Below are positions 42,298 to 51,143 of a stretch of DNA of 64,000 nucleotides, piece by piece. Under the pieces are notes generated by a model. It was not told where the DNA came from. It ran no database searches and was given only the letters and a program-made list of their open reading frames with translations. Every line of letters begins with the position of its first letter. The first letter of the stretch is position 1. The stretch comes from SAR202 cluster bacterium bin22 (lineage in GTDB: Bacteria; Chloroflexota; Dehalococcoidia; Lucifugimonadales; UBA3495). Both the position numbers and the translations under genes were made by a program. The DNA is taken from assembly GCA_002238505.1 (NCBI GenBank), contig MPMM01000010.1, positions 1-64,000 on the forward strand, given 5' to 3'.

Positions 42298-44351
42298 TGA
42301 ACTGGCGCTTTGGCATCCCGTCCCTCTCGGCCCTGATCATCCTGTTGGCGGTAACCCTGGCCGGCTGCAACTGGAACGATTCGCCCACTGCCACCCCATC
42401 CCTCCCCGAATCCCAGACCCAGCCTGCGCCCACCTCTCTCTCCGGTGCGGACCAGGCGGAGTTGCTCCCCGCCACGCCAACGCGAGAGACGCCCGTGGTT
42501 CCGGTTCCAACCGCCCTGCCCCCAACCCCCACTCCCATAGTTATCTCCCTTGCCACTCCCACGCCGGATAATCCCGAAATCCAGTTCCGCGCAATAATCG
42601 AAGAAAGGGTACAGGCAACGCTGACGGCTCTGGCCAGCCTCACCCCCACACCCACGGTGACGCCCATTCCCACCGCAACTCCTACTCCTGCTCCCACTGC
42701 CGTGCCCACCGTCGCACCAACACCGGCGCCTGCACCCACCGCCACGTCCCTTCCCACACCGACACCTACGCCATCACCCGCGCCCACGGCTATTGCTATA
42801 CCCACCCATACCCCCACTCCTGCTCCTGCTGTAGTCCCAACTCCCACAGGTACTCCCCTGCCCACACCAACTCCCGAAGCCCCTGCAGTACCCGGCCCCT
42901 ACGACCTGGTACTTGTGCTCGAACCTGACCAGGCGGCAACACCCAGGGCCGGCGAGGAATACCGTATCCATTTCACCATTGTCAACCGTTCACAGGAGCC
43001 TGCTTTCCGCATAAGGCTGAATCTTCAAGTCGCGGGCCCCGTCGACCTGGTCAGCGCCCACTCCGACAAGGGAACCTGCGTCGAGGACCTCTGCGAATTC
43101 CGTTCCTTTGACAATTTTGAGTCCGCCAGCGGCCACGTCACCCTGGTGCCCAGCCGTGCTTCCCTTCCCGAGGCCGGGTTAGTAACCGAAGTACAGCTGA
43201 AGGCAGTTTTGTCCTGGGTTTCCTCTGGACAGAGAAGAGTGCATTCTCGATCCGTCATCACCTTGTTGGTGGGAGAAAGCAGCCAGCCCGGCAGCCTGAT
43301 CTGGGGCAGCAAATTAGGGGCCACGGGAGGGTCTTGCTCAGATAGGGTTCTCCTTGATTCGGACGCAGCTTACGTAATCTTTAATCGACTGGTCGCCTCC
43401 CTGGACCGGGAAACCGGCGAGGTCAATTGGCTGGAGAAGCCTGCTGAGGATGAGTCAATAGTCGAAGTCCTGTTGGCGCCGGGGCATGTCCTTGTCCGTT
43501 CAAGGTTCCGGGATTTCCATGGACAGGGACCGACCTACTTCACTTCCAGGCACCGGGAGACCGGTAAACCCGCCTGGCGCCAACCCATAGATGGAACACC
43601 CTACGGCCCGTCCCTGTTCCACAACGGCAATCTCTACTTTGTCGTGCAGCAACCATCCCATGACCCCGATTCCGAATACCACTACCTCACCTCGCTGAAC
43701 GCGGCCACCGGCGCGTTGAACTGGCAGCGCCCCGTTCATCAAGGCCTGCTCTCGCCACCCGCCGCCTTCGAAGGCAGAATCTACGTCGCATCCCGCGCCA
43801 TTGGAATTGATTACCTGTATGCCATCGACCCACAGTCCGGAGCCATAGACCGGCAGCTCGAACTGTATTCGGGCACCTACCAACCCCTGCTGTTCGCCAC
43901 CGGCAACGTCTTCACGTTATCGGGGAACGGAAGCATCGAATCCACGGACCTGTCAACCGGAGAACTGGAGTGGAGCCACCGGCTTGACGGTCGGTTCGGG
44001 CGTCACCTTACATTCCGGGATGGCCAGGTCCACGTGCTGGTTTTCAAGCGGGACGTTAATGACTTTGGCGCCATCCACGCCCTCGATGCCGAGACGGGCG
44101 AAGTCAGCTGGAAGTACGAGCCGGGCGCAACGTTAAGTTCCTATTCGCTGTCAGGAGATGTGATCTACACATCGACCCACCCCAGCGTAATTGCCCTCGA
44201 CTCCCGAACAGGAGACCCCCTGTGGGAAGGCGAGTACAACGGCATTGGCTGCCGTCCCCTGGTCGAATCCGGCGGAGTTCTGTACGGGCTAAGCTTCGCC
44301 GGCGAATATGGATACCAGGCCTTTGCCCTCAGGGCATACTCGCCACCTTAG
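42297..44351 (+). CDS. PQQ-type beta-propeller lipoprotein 4
   Basis: 684 residues. Lipobox T-L-A-G-C (Cys about 24), Pro/Thr stalk (about 60-195), helix N-P-E-I-Q-F-R-A-I-I-E-E-R-V-Q-A-T-L, a CARDB-like domain with C-V-E-D-L-C, and a propeller (L-N-A-A-T-G-A-L-N-W, L-D-A-E-T-G-E-V-S-W, L-D-S-R-T-G-D-P-L-W). Closest to lipoprotein 3, so the pair arose by recent duplication. The ATG overlaps the preceding TAA (TAATG), so translation is coupled. The stop TAG lies on the TA at the left boundary of the repeat block 44349-44846. Confidence 0.82.
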   Translation: MNWRFGIPSLSALIILLAVTLAGCNWNDSPTATPSLPESQTQPAPTSLSGADQAELLPATPTRETPVVPVPTALPPTPTPIVISLATPTPDNPEIQFRAIIEERVQATLTALASLTPTPTVTPIPTATPTPAPTAVPTVAPTPAPAPTATSLPTPTPTPSPAPTAIAIPTHTPTPAPAVVPTPTGTPLPTPTPEAPAVPGPYDLVLVLEPDQAATPRAGEEYRIHFTIVNRSQEPAFRIRLNLQVAGPVDLVSAHSDKGTCVEDLCEFRSFDNFESASGHVTLVPSRASLPEAGLVTEVQLKAVLSWVSSGQRRVHSRSVITLLVGESSQPGSLIWGSKLGATGGSCSDRVLLDSDAAYVIFNRLVASLDRETGEVNWLEKPAEDESIVEVLLAPGHVLVRSRFRDFHGQGPTYFTSRHRETGKPAWRQPIDGTPYGPSLFHNGNLYFVVQQPSHDPDSEYHYLTSLNAATGALNWQRPVHQGLLSPPAAFEGRIYVASRAIGIDYLYAIDPQSGAIDRQLELYSGTYQPLLFATGNVFTLSGNGSIESTDLSTGELEWSHRLDGRFGRHLTFRDGQVHVLVFKRDVNDFGAIHALDAETGEVSWKYEPGATLSSYSLSGDVIYTSTHPSVIALDSRTGDPLWEGEYNGIGCRPLVESGGVLYGLSFAGEYGYQAFALRAYSPP

Positions 44352-44846
44352 GGGGCGTGTCGTCAAAAGTCGATTCTCGTCATTCTGGCGAAAGCCAGAA
44401 TCCAGGACCCTTCATGTACTTTGCCGTTGACCAGTGGCTACCCTTCCAAATTCCGAACCAAAACCGGAATGAAGTTACTTCGTTGCCACTCGTCAATACA
44501 ATGCTGTTGAACTGCTTGAGGCTGTCGTCAAAAGCCGAGTTTCGTCATTCTGGCGAAAGCCAGAATCCAGGACCCTTCCTGTACTCTGCGGTTGGCCAGT
44601 GGCTACCCTTCCAAATTCCGAACCAAGACCGGAATGACGTTACATCCTTGCCACCCGTCAATACAATGCTGTTGAACTGCTGGGGGCATCGTCAAAAGCC
44701 GAGTTTCGTCATTCTGGCGAAAGCCAGAATCCAGGAACCTTCCTATACTCTGCGGCTGGCCAGTGGCTACCCTTCCAAATTCCGAACCAAAACCGGAATG
44801 ACGTTACATCGTTGCCACTCGTCAATACAATGCTGTTGACCCCCTA
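44349..44846. repeat. three tandem ~165-bp repeats between TA boundaries
   Basis: CGTCAAAAG starts at 44361, 44526 and 44690. Each unit has the palindrome TTCTGGCGAAAGCCAGAA and a CCGGAATGACG block. The block starts TAGGGGGCG (44349) and ends CCCCCTA (44846), inverted ends that match family A elements. Both end TAs are parts of stop codons of the converging flanking genes. A plus-strand frame through it is not called. Confidence 0.8.
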
Positions 44847-46085
44847 GGGCTCTGCCTCCAACTCCTCCCCGGCAGCCTCCCCCACTATCTCCGGCTCCAT
44901 CTCCGGCATACTCCCTTCCAGCACGGGGGCCTCGTTCCACTGCTTGACCAGGTAGATAATCACGTCCTTGGTCAGGGCCACCACCGGCGGGCCCAAAATG
45001 ACGCCCCACAGGCCAAAATACTGGCTGCCAATGGTGATTACCAGGATGACAGCAATGGGGTGCATGTTCAGGGTGTCGGCCTGAATGCGCGGCACCAGCA
45101 GCGTATTCTCCAGCAACTGCACAATCAGGTACAGAAGGATTACCCACAGCACCTTGTCCGGTTCGGTGGCCAGCGTCACCAGCACACCCACCGCTCCGCC
45201 AATCCAGGGGCCGATAATGGGCACCAGTTCGGTCAGGCCCGCCACAATCCCCAGCACGACGGCAAAGGGGACGTCCAGAATCAGCAGCCCCACCGCCACT
45301 ATCACGCCCACAATTACGCCCAGCGTAAGCTGTCCGCGAATGTAGCCGCCCAGGGTGCGGTCAGCAATGTCCAGAATGTCCCTCAAGTAGGGACGGACCG
45401 CCGACGGGAAGGGCGCGTGCAGGGACTCGCGGATAGGGCTGGAGTCCTTCATCAGGTAGAAAACCAGCACCGGCGCCGTGGCCAGCCCCAAAATGAAGGC
45501 GAAGGAACCGGTAATAATGCCCAGGGTCTGCTTTACCACGTTCCAGGCAGCGGCCCCGATTATACCGCCGGCGTCGGCCAGCGCTCCCTCTGCCCGGTCC
45601 CGCAAGTCGGCGGGCACCACGTCGGCATATTGGGCAACCCAGCCCTCTATTGTTACGCGTGCGTTGTTCAGAAAGGCCGGGAAGTCTTCAATGAACCGCT
45701 GGCCCTGCTCAACGGTGGGAGGAACCACCGCGATTATCAACGCCGCGAATACCAACAGCCCGAACAGGAATATCAGGCCCACGGAGATGCCCCGTGCCAG
45801 CCCCGGGCGCTTGTGCCTCCAGGGCATGCCCCGTTCCATCAGCTTCGCCACCGGAAGCAGCACGTAGGCTATCACCGCGCTGATTCCCAGGGTAAGCAGA
45901 ACGCTGCCCAGCAGGTACAAGACCGCCACGGCCGCCACCAGAATGGCCGCAGCGCCCAGCAGCAGGAATCGCTTTCGTCTCAGGGATGGTTCCACAGACA
46001 CCTCGGACTCCCCAGCATTGGGGAGGGAAGGGTTGGATACTGGAAACTGCCGGAAAACGCCGGCCTCATTATGTTTGCCTGTCAT
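44844..46085 (-). CDS. AI-2E family transporter
   Basis: 413 residues, about eight membrane helices. The N-terminal pair (F-L-L-L-G-A-A-A-I-L-V-A-A-V-A-V and I-S-A-V-I-A-Y-V-L-L-P-V-A-K) is followed by the long soluble insertion, then the conserved G-Q-L-T-L-G-V-I-V-G, G-L-T-E-L-V-P-I-I-G-P-W-I-G and the Q-L-L-E-N-T-L-L-V-P-R-I block of the PerM/AI-2E exporter family. Members export small molecules or ions; the name does not prove autoinducer transport. Start at 46085 because AAGGTTG precedes it and upstream codons are not membrane-protein-like. The acidic C-terminal tail ends at a TAG that lies on a repeat boundary. Confidence 0.87.
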   Translation of the reverse strand: MTGKHNEAGVFRQFPVSNPSLPNAGESEVSVEPSLRRKRFLLLGAAAILVAAVAVLYLLGSVLLTLGISAVIAYVLLPVAKLMERGMPWRHKRPGLARGISVGLIFLFGLLVFAALIIAVVPPTVEQGQRFIEDFPAFLNNARVTIEGWVAQYADVVPADLRDRAEGALADAGGIIGAAAWNVVKQTLGIITGSFAFILGLATAPVLVFYLMKDSSPIRESLHAPFPSAVRPYLRDILDIADRTLGGYIRGQLTLGVIVGVIVAVGLLILDVPFAVVLGIVAGLTELVPIIGPWIGGAVGVLVTLATEPDKVLWVILLYLIVQLLENTLLVPRIQADTLNMHPIAVILVITIGSQYFGLWGVILGPPVVALTKDVIIYLVKQWNEAPVLEGSMPEMEPEIVGEAAGEELEAEP

Positions 46086-46472
46086 TGTCCGGTCAACCTT
46101 CTTGAGGGATAGATGCAAGGCTATCGCATGAATTCTGACTCGGTCCCATAACCCCTCCTGCCGCCTTTCCCGCGCAGGCGGGAATCCAGACCCCCGTCCT
46201 ATGTTCCCCACAATATCCCGTTGTCCGTTCCCTGAAAGCTTGGCCACTTTGACGCTCCTGCGATTGCCCTGGGGATAGATGCAGACTTGGTTTGTTTCTG
46301 TCTCCTGGTCTGCCCCACGGTCACACCGGCGTGTCTGCTTTCCCCTTGCCCCGGGTCCACCTCAAACGGAATGCCGGCAAGCGATACCGGGGGTTGCGCC
46401 AATGGGGGATTTCTTGTAATCTTGGGACTGCCCGTAGATACGGGAAATCCTGAGAATTGAGGAAGAGCAAGA
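46086..46472. other. intergenic region between divergent genes
   Basis: Contains one TTTCCCGCGCAGGCGGGAAT palindrome near 46167, a fragment of an interspersed repeat also found at 61805, and presumably the promoters of both the AI-2E transporter and sodN. No gene is supported. Confidence 0.45.
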
Positions 46473-46928
46473 ATGTTTAGCCCATTGCAATGGTTGAAAA
46501 TTCAGGAGGCCGAGGCCCACTGTGACATCCCCTGCGGCATCTACGACCCCGTTTCCGCCAAGATAGCAGCCCAGACCGTCCAGAAGATGGTATTGCGGAT
46601 GCAGGCCCTGGAAGCCGGTGACGATCCCGTGGCTTATGCCCATACCATGGCCCGCTACGTCGCCACCAAGGAAGAGCACGCCGAGATCTGCAAGCGCGAA
46701 CTGCGGATTCTCTGGGCCGACTACGCCTGGCCCAACATGCCCGAAGGCTTTGACCTGCACGGCTCCTTCAACGCCGCCCTGAAGCTGGCCGGCCGCTGCC
46801 GCCAGGTTGTGGATATGGCTGCCTGCGAGGAACTGGTAGCCTCCGTGGACAGCATCGCCGCCGCCTTCTGGGCCACCAAGGGCGTCGAGTACAGCGACCC
46901 CCACGCCGCCGCCCGCTACGGAACCTAG
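46473..46928 (+). CDS. sodN: nickel superoxide dismutase
   Basis: 151 residues. A short propeptide (M-F-S-P-L-Q-W-L-K-I-Q-E-A-E-A) precedes H-C-D-I-P-C-G-I-Y-D-P, the nickel hook in which the new N-terminal His, both Cys and the backbone bind Ni after cleavage. The rest is the four-helix bundle with H-T-M-A-R-Y-V and E-E-H-A. It dismutates superoxide. Cleavage before the His is essential and is normally done by a dedicated S26 protease (SodX) encoded nearby; none is seen here. AGGAAGAG precedes the ATG, and a strong terminator follows at 46970. Confidence 0.93.
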   Translation: MFSPLQWLKIQEAEAHCDIPCGIYDPVSAKIAAQTVQKMVLRMQALEAGDDPVAYAHTMARYVATKEEHAEICKRELRILWADYAWPNMPEGFDLHGSFNAALKLAGRCRQVVDMAACEELVASVDSIAAAFWATKGVEYSDPHAAARYGT

Positions 46929-46969
46929 AAGTAACCGGACCCAGAACCTCTACAAAAGGACCTCTACAG

Positions 46970-47000
46970 CGCAGGGGCGGGTTTAAAACCCGCCCCTGCG
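46970..47000. terminator. terminator after sodN
   Basis: A perfect 15-bp stem (46970-46984 with 46986-47000), 41 bases after the sodN stop. The following 47001-47261 holds a fragment of family C (47108-47180) and no gene. Confidence 0.7.
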
Positions 47001-47261
47001 TGCGTTTGCAAATCCTGAGTGCGTTTGCAAATAAGAAGAAGCGGGCCAGTCAGCCCGCCTCTTCCTCAGAAAGCTCCAGGCGCTCCATTGTCCTCTACTG
47101 GAAGTCATCAAAAAATCCCTTCCCCCTTGACGGGGGAAGGCTAGAGCCTGTCCTGAGCCTGCCGAAGGAATGGGGGTGAAGTACCTGGATTTGAAGCCGC
47201 TCTTGGGCCTGTTCTAATAACGGTTCCCATTTCGGTGAGCTTCCCCTGAATTACTGGCTGC

Positions 47262-48548
47262 CTACCGCAACCCCTCCAGCGCCTGCCCCGCAATCGCCAC
47301 CGTCCGGTCAATATCTTCCTCCGTGTGGGCCAGCGACACGAACCCGGCCTCGAACTGGGACGGGGCCAGGTAAACGCCGCCTTCCAGCATGGCGTGGAAG
47401 TACCGGCCGTAAAACTCGGTGCTGGACTGCTCCACCTGGGCTAGAACGTCCACCGGCCCGGGGTTCATAAAACCCGTCATCATCGAACCGACCCTGTTGA
47501 GCGTCGCGGGAATCTCCGCGCTCGCAAAGGCCTGGGTAATGCCGTCCGCAAGACGGGTCGCCAAAGACTCCAGCCTTTCGTACGTATCCGCCTTCTGCAG
47601 TTCCGTCAACGTGGTCAGTCCGGCGGTTACCGCCAGGGGATTTCCCGAGAGAGTTCCGGCCTGGTACATGGGACCCAGGGGCGCCACCATCTCCATGATT
47701 TCCTGCCGTCCGCCGTATGCGCCTACGGGCAATCCCCCGCCAATAATCTTCCCCAGGCACGTAATGTCGGGAGTGACGCCAAACAAAGTCTGCGCCCCGC
47801 CGTACGCTATCCGAAAGCCGGTGATCACTTCATCGAAGATGAGCGCGGCCCCGTTGTCCGACGTAACCTTCCGCAGCGCCTGCAGAAATCCCTCAGCCGG
47901 AGGTACAACGCCCATGTTGCCGGCCACGGGTTCCACAATCACGGCGGCAATGGCGTCGGGCCACGCCTCAAAGAAGGCTTCCACCGAGGCAATGTCGTTG
48001 TAATCGGCCACCAGGGTTTCGGCGGCGTAAGCGTCGGGGACTCCGGCGCTGGTGGGGATGCCGTGGGTCATGGCCCCGGACCCGGCCCGTACCAGCAGCC
48101 CGTCGGCGTGGCCGTGGTAGCAGCCCGAGAACTTGATAACCTTGCTGCGGCCGGTAAACGCCCGCGCCAGCCGAATGGCGCTCATGCACGCCTCGGTGCC
48201 GGAACTGACCAGCCGTACACTGTCCACCGATGGCAGGGCCTCGCAGATGGTCCGGGCCAGTTCCACTTCCATCTCCACGGGCGCGCCGAAGCTGGTTCCC
48301 CCCTCTGCGGCCCGGTGCAGCGCCTCCACCACGGCGGGGTGGGCGTGACCCAGTACCAGCGGGCCCCAGGAGCCCAGGTAGTCAATGTACTCGTTGCCGT
48401 CCACGTCCCAGACGTGGGAGCCCTGCCCTCGGGCAATAAATGGCGGCGTTCCCTCCACGGCCCGGAACGACCGTACCGGACTGTTAACGCCGCCGGGGAT
48501 GTAACGCTGGGCCTGCTCAAATAGCTGTTGGGACCTGGACTGGTTCAT
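47262..48548 (-). CDS. hemL: glutamate-1-semialdehyde 2,1-aminomutase
   Basis: 428 residues; PLP enzyme that makes 5-aminolevulinate from the product of HemA. Landmarks: P-G-G-V-N-S-P-V-R (18-26), S-G-T-E-A-C-M-S-A-I-R-L-A-R (about 122-135), K-F-S-G-C-Y-H-G-H-A-D (about 146-156), I-F-D-E-V-I-T-G-F-R (about 238-247) and the Schiff-base lysine in T-C-L-G-K-I-I-G-G-G-L-P-V-G. Full length, cytosolic. It lies 2.6 kb downstream of hemB on the same strand, separated by two unrelated genes, so it is physically near but not obviously in the haem operon. Confidence 0.94.
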   Translation of the reverse strand: MNQSRSQQLFEQAQRYIPGGVNSPVRSFRAVEGTPPFIARGQGSHVWDVDGNEYIDYLGSWGPLVLGHAHPAVVEALHRAAEGGTSFGAPVEMEVELARTICEALPSVDSVRLVSSGTEACMSAIRLARAFTGRSKVIKFSGCYHGHADGLLVRAGSGAMTHGIPTSAGVPDAYAAETLVADYNDIASVEAFFEAWPDAIAAVIVEPVAGNMGVVPPAEGFLQALRKVTSDNGAALIFDEVITGFRIAYGGAQTLFGVTPDITCLGKIIGGGLPVGAYGGRQEIMEMVAPLGPMYQAGTLSGNPLAVTAGLTTLTELQKADTYERLESLATRLADGITQAFASAEIPATLNRVGSMMTGFMNPGPVDVLAQVEQSSTEFYGRYFHAMLEGGVYLAPSQFEAGFVSLAHTEEDIDRTVAIAGQALEGLR

Positions 48549-48584
48549 TTGGGCCTCGTTGGTGGAATAGTCTTGATGGCTGGC

Positions 48585-48700
48585 TAAGAAACTATCTCAA
48601 AAGTCCCCTCCTCCTTGATGGGGGAGGGTTAGGGTGGGGGTGAACAGGTTGCCCGGAGGACCTGTTGGTGTGCAACGTACCAGCCTTGAGATAATTTCTA
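48585..48700. mobile_element. MITE-like element, family C copy 3
   Basis: 116 bp from TAAGAAACTATCTCAAAAG to CTTGAGATAATTTCTA, TA at both ends. The right-end CTA (48698-48700) is the TAG stop codon of the minus-strand gene beside it. Confidence 0.7.
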
Positions 48701-49567
48701 AGTGTTAACCATATCGGCACCGCCGTCAATACGGTCCTCTATGGAAAACGGCAGAGCTTCCAGCTCCGGACAGCCCAGTATCCCCTCAATGCAGGCCTCG
48801 CTGCCGCCCACATAGGTGTCGTACCCGTCAACTTCAGTGGCGACGCACCAGGCCCGGTCCTCCGGCCACCACAGGTTCGGCGACTGTCCCCACGGTGGGT
48901 ACCGGCTTAGCGAGGGCACAACATCCAGGGAACCGGAATAGAGGAGATAGTCCCGATTTTGCCCCGCCAGTCGGGGTACCCCTGCCACGGGATCGGGAGC
49001 GGGCCGAAGTTTGCCCCAAATGTATTGGACCAGGTCTTCAATGCTCGACAGCAGGCCTGGCTCATGGCCCAGGTACCTGATCGTCCCTCCCGGGAAGTAG
49101 CCATTGCCTTCCCAGTAGCCCAGGTAGCACCTGTCCGGCGTCGCGGTGAAATCGCGTAGCGCCCCGGCCAGCGCTGTGCTCTCGGCAACGGGAAGGCTGC
49201 CCACTTCCGGTAGCTCCCCCCAGTCTAGGCAGTGCGGGAAAGGCGCCTTCGCAACATTCTCAATCTGCATCAGGGGGTGAACGGTAGCGCCGTTCCACCC
49301 CGCTACCGTTGACCAGCCAACGGGTTGGCCTTCGTCATTGTCCAAAGCCTCGTCGTTGTCCAGGTAGAAAGGGTGGAAAATGCGGGCATAAGCGGGAAAA
49401 GAATCGGGAAGAAACGACCTCAGTGTCACTCCTTCCCTTCCCCAGGGTTGCAAACGGTCCTCTATCCACTGTCCGGCGTTCGATTCCCTGGCGGCCACAA
49501 TGCCCTCGGGCAGCCGGAAATCCCTTTGGCGCTGGAGTATCGAGCGATCAAACCCAAACCGGAGCAA
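48698..49567 (-). CDS. protein of unknown function
   Basis: 289 residues, soluble, rich in Trp, Pro and Gly. It looks like the large hypothetical proteins with a W-x(n)-G-x(n)-Y-W-E-G-N-G-Y-F-P-G pattern (middle, about 150-160) and R-Y-P-P-W-G-Q-S-P-N-L-W-W-P-E-D-R-A-W-C-V-A-T-E-V-D (about 225-250), which resemble barnase-inhibitor/SMI1-like proteins only loosely. The stop codon is supplied by the end of a MITE, so the C-terminus may be original or slightly truncated. The start is the first possible; no clear ribosome site is seen. Codon use matches the chromosome. Confidence 0.65.
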   Translation of the reverse strand: MLRFGFDRSILQRQRDFRLPEGIVAARESNAGQWIEDRLQPWGREGVTLRSFLPDSFPAYARIFHPFYLDNDEALDNDEGQPVGWSTVAGWNGATVHPLMQIENVAKAPFPHCLDWGELPEVGSLPVAESTALAGALRDFTATPDRCYLGYWEGNGYFPGGTIRYLGHEPGLLSSIEDLVQYIWGKLRPAPDPVAGVPRLAGQNRDYLLYSGSLDVVPSLSRYPPWGQSPNLWWPEDRAWCVATEVDGYDTYVGGSEACIEGILGCPELEALPFSIEDRIDGGADMVNT

Positions 49568-49889
49568 AGGCTACTCCTCTTTCCCGAGCCAGCGGGATAC
49601 TTTTCTGGTGAGGATGTGCAGCTGGCCAGGTTCAATTAGCCGCCGGAATCTGGTCCGACCCTGGCGGGCCACATCTTGAGAGCGGACTTGCGAATATTTG
49701 GCTCAGCGATACCGGTGGTAGGGTCTCTCGTTTCGGCGGTGAATCCCTTCGATGGTCACCGTCTGAAATGACGGCATTAACTTCGTAAGAGAAACCCACG
49801 GCAAACTCTGCCTGGTCACCGACTCAATAGTGGCCTCCCAAAGGGTTTGATAACCCGCAGACAGGCCTTTCGCCCTCCTCTGCAAACCG
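49568..49889. other. intergenic region
   Basis: No repeat element or gene can be supported. A minus-strand frame at 49703-49948 overlaps the end of the lipoprotein gene in another frame and has no ribosome site. Confidence 0.4.
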
Positions 49890-50588
49890 CTATTTGAAGG
49901 AACTAACAATATGCAGAGTCTCTGCCTTCCCGAGGGTGCTGAAGGCATCGTAGTTTACGCCAAGCTCAGGATCTCTCCAAAACAGGCGTAAAATTCCCGC
50001 CTCCGGGATCTCGTAGACTTGTGCTTCAAACGGTCCAACCATTTCCGGCGCGCTCGGCGTAAGGTCGTCAGGATACAAGCCTTCCTCGCTACCCAGGAAT
50101 TGCTCAACAATCAGTTCGCGCTGGAAAGGCTCTCCGACCTCGGGTATGTAGCGGACGCTCGCCCCTCGGGGTGCGTCACCGGGCATGGGCCCCTTACGCA
50201 TCGTCACCCACGGATCCAGCTCATAGCCTTCGGGGACGTCTTCGGCAAACCGGATCGGAAAACTCAAGAGCTCCTGCGCCCCGCCCATGGTCAGGACTGG
50301 CGGGTCCCTCTGGGCCATTTCCGTGGCCTCAGGTGCCCGATCCCCTGTCACTACTTCTCTTGCCGCGGGTTTTGCCTGGCCGGTGGCGGCCTCAGGAGTG
50401 AAGAGATGCATGGGCACTGGCGTCCCTCCCTCGGGCGGGACTACGGACATCATGGAACCGGCATTCGGAGATAGCGTCGGCTCTCCTGCCGAGGGTGAGG
50501 GGTCGCCCGCGGTACATGCGACCGCAAGCGACATCCACAAGAGCAGCGCGAAGGCGACTCTGACCCCATAATTTATGCTTGTCCCCAT
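49890..50588 (-). CDS. putative lipoprotein
   Basis: 232 residues. Signal peptide V-A-F-A-L-L-L-W-M-S with lipobox L-A-V-A-C (Cys about 25), a Pro/Ser/Thr linker (about 28-100), then a beta-rich domain (L-S-F-P-I-R-F-A-E-D-V-P-E-G-Y-E-L ... F-E-A-Q-V-Y-E-I-P-E-A-G-I-L-R-L-F-W-R-D) that resembles the DUF4367/MucB-like sensor domains attached to anti-sigma factors. No sigma factor is adjacent. AAGGAG precedes the ATG. Extracytoplasmic. Confidence 0.72.
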   Translation of the reverse strand: MGTSINYGVRVAFALLLWMSLAVACTAGDPSPSAGEPTLSPNAGSMMSVVPPEGGTPVPMHLFTPEAATGQAKPAAREVVTGDRAPEATEMAQRDPPVLTMGGAQELLSFPIRFAEDVPEGYELDPWVTMRKGPMPGDAPRGASVRYIPEVGEPFQRELIVEQFLGSEEGLYPDDLTPSAPEMVGPFEAQVYEIPEAGILRLFWRDPELGVNYDAFSTLGKAETLHIVSSFK

Positions 50589-51143
50589 CGCAATATTCTC
50601 CTTCGATTTAAAGAACTACCTCAGGGATGCGGCCACCGTTCGAGCGTCATCCAGCGAGAGGTAGGTAGCCATAGCATATCGGACCCCAAGGTCCGAATTT
50701 TCCCAAACGAGGATGGTTGGGGGGACATCGTTCACGTTCCTGCCGTCCCAGACATCGGTGTTATAACCCCGTACTCAACAGTCGCCTACACGAATGCGCC
50801 GCATATCGCTGTTTCCCCGCAGCCTCAATGAACCGGCAGGATAAGGGTTATGACCCAATGCAGCGATGGCCTTGGCAACTCGCAGGGCGCCGTCCTTGCC
50901 AATACTACGCAATTCCCTCTAGATTCGTCGATTGCGAAATCTGGAATCGAAAAAACTCCTTTCGCATCGCTGCTGGCTGATACAGTTAATTCGACGATGT
51001 GCCCGCCAGAAACTTTTGGCAGGTAATCAGGGCCGATGTATCCCACGGGCCGGTAAACTGCCACGCCTCTCTTCAGCAGTTCGCTGAAGACGTGCATTTC
51101 CGCAATTTCCTGGGCAACACCTTCCGACAGCAGGGCCTTGGGG
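50589..51143. other. intergenic region with a decayed coding trace
   Basis: The minus-strand stretch 50825-51154 reads S-E-G-V-A-Q-E-I-A-E-M-H-V-F-S-E-L-L-K-R-G-V-A-V-Y-R-P-V-G, which resembles the N-terminus of PD-(D/E)XK-type nucleases seen next to repair genes, but catalytic E-x-K is not visible and the frame ends in noncoding-like sequence and overlaps hemB. I treat it as a probable pseudogene remnant. No repeat is seen. Confidence 0.35.

Noticed and set aside
44352-44839. continuation of a plus-strand frame through the 165-bp repeats
   Set aside because: Repeat-derived, three near-identical segments, no start signal of its own.
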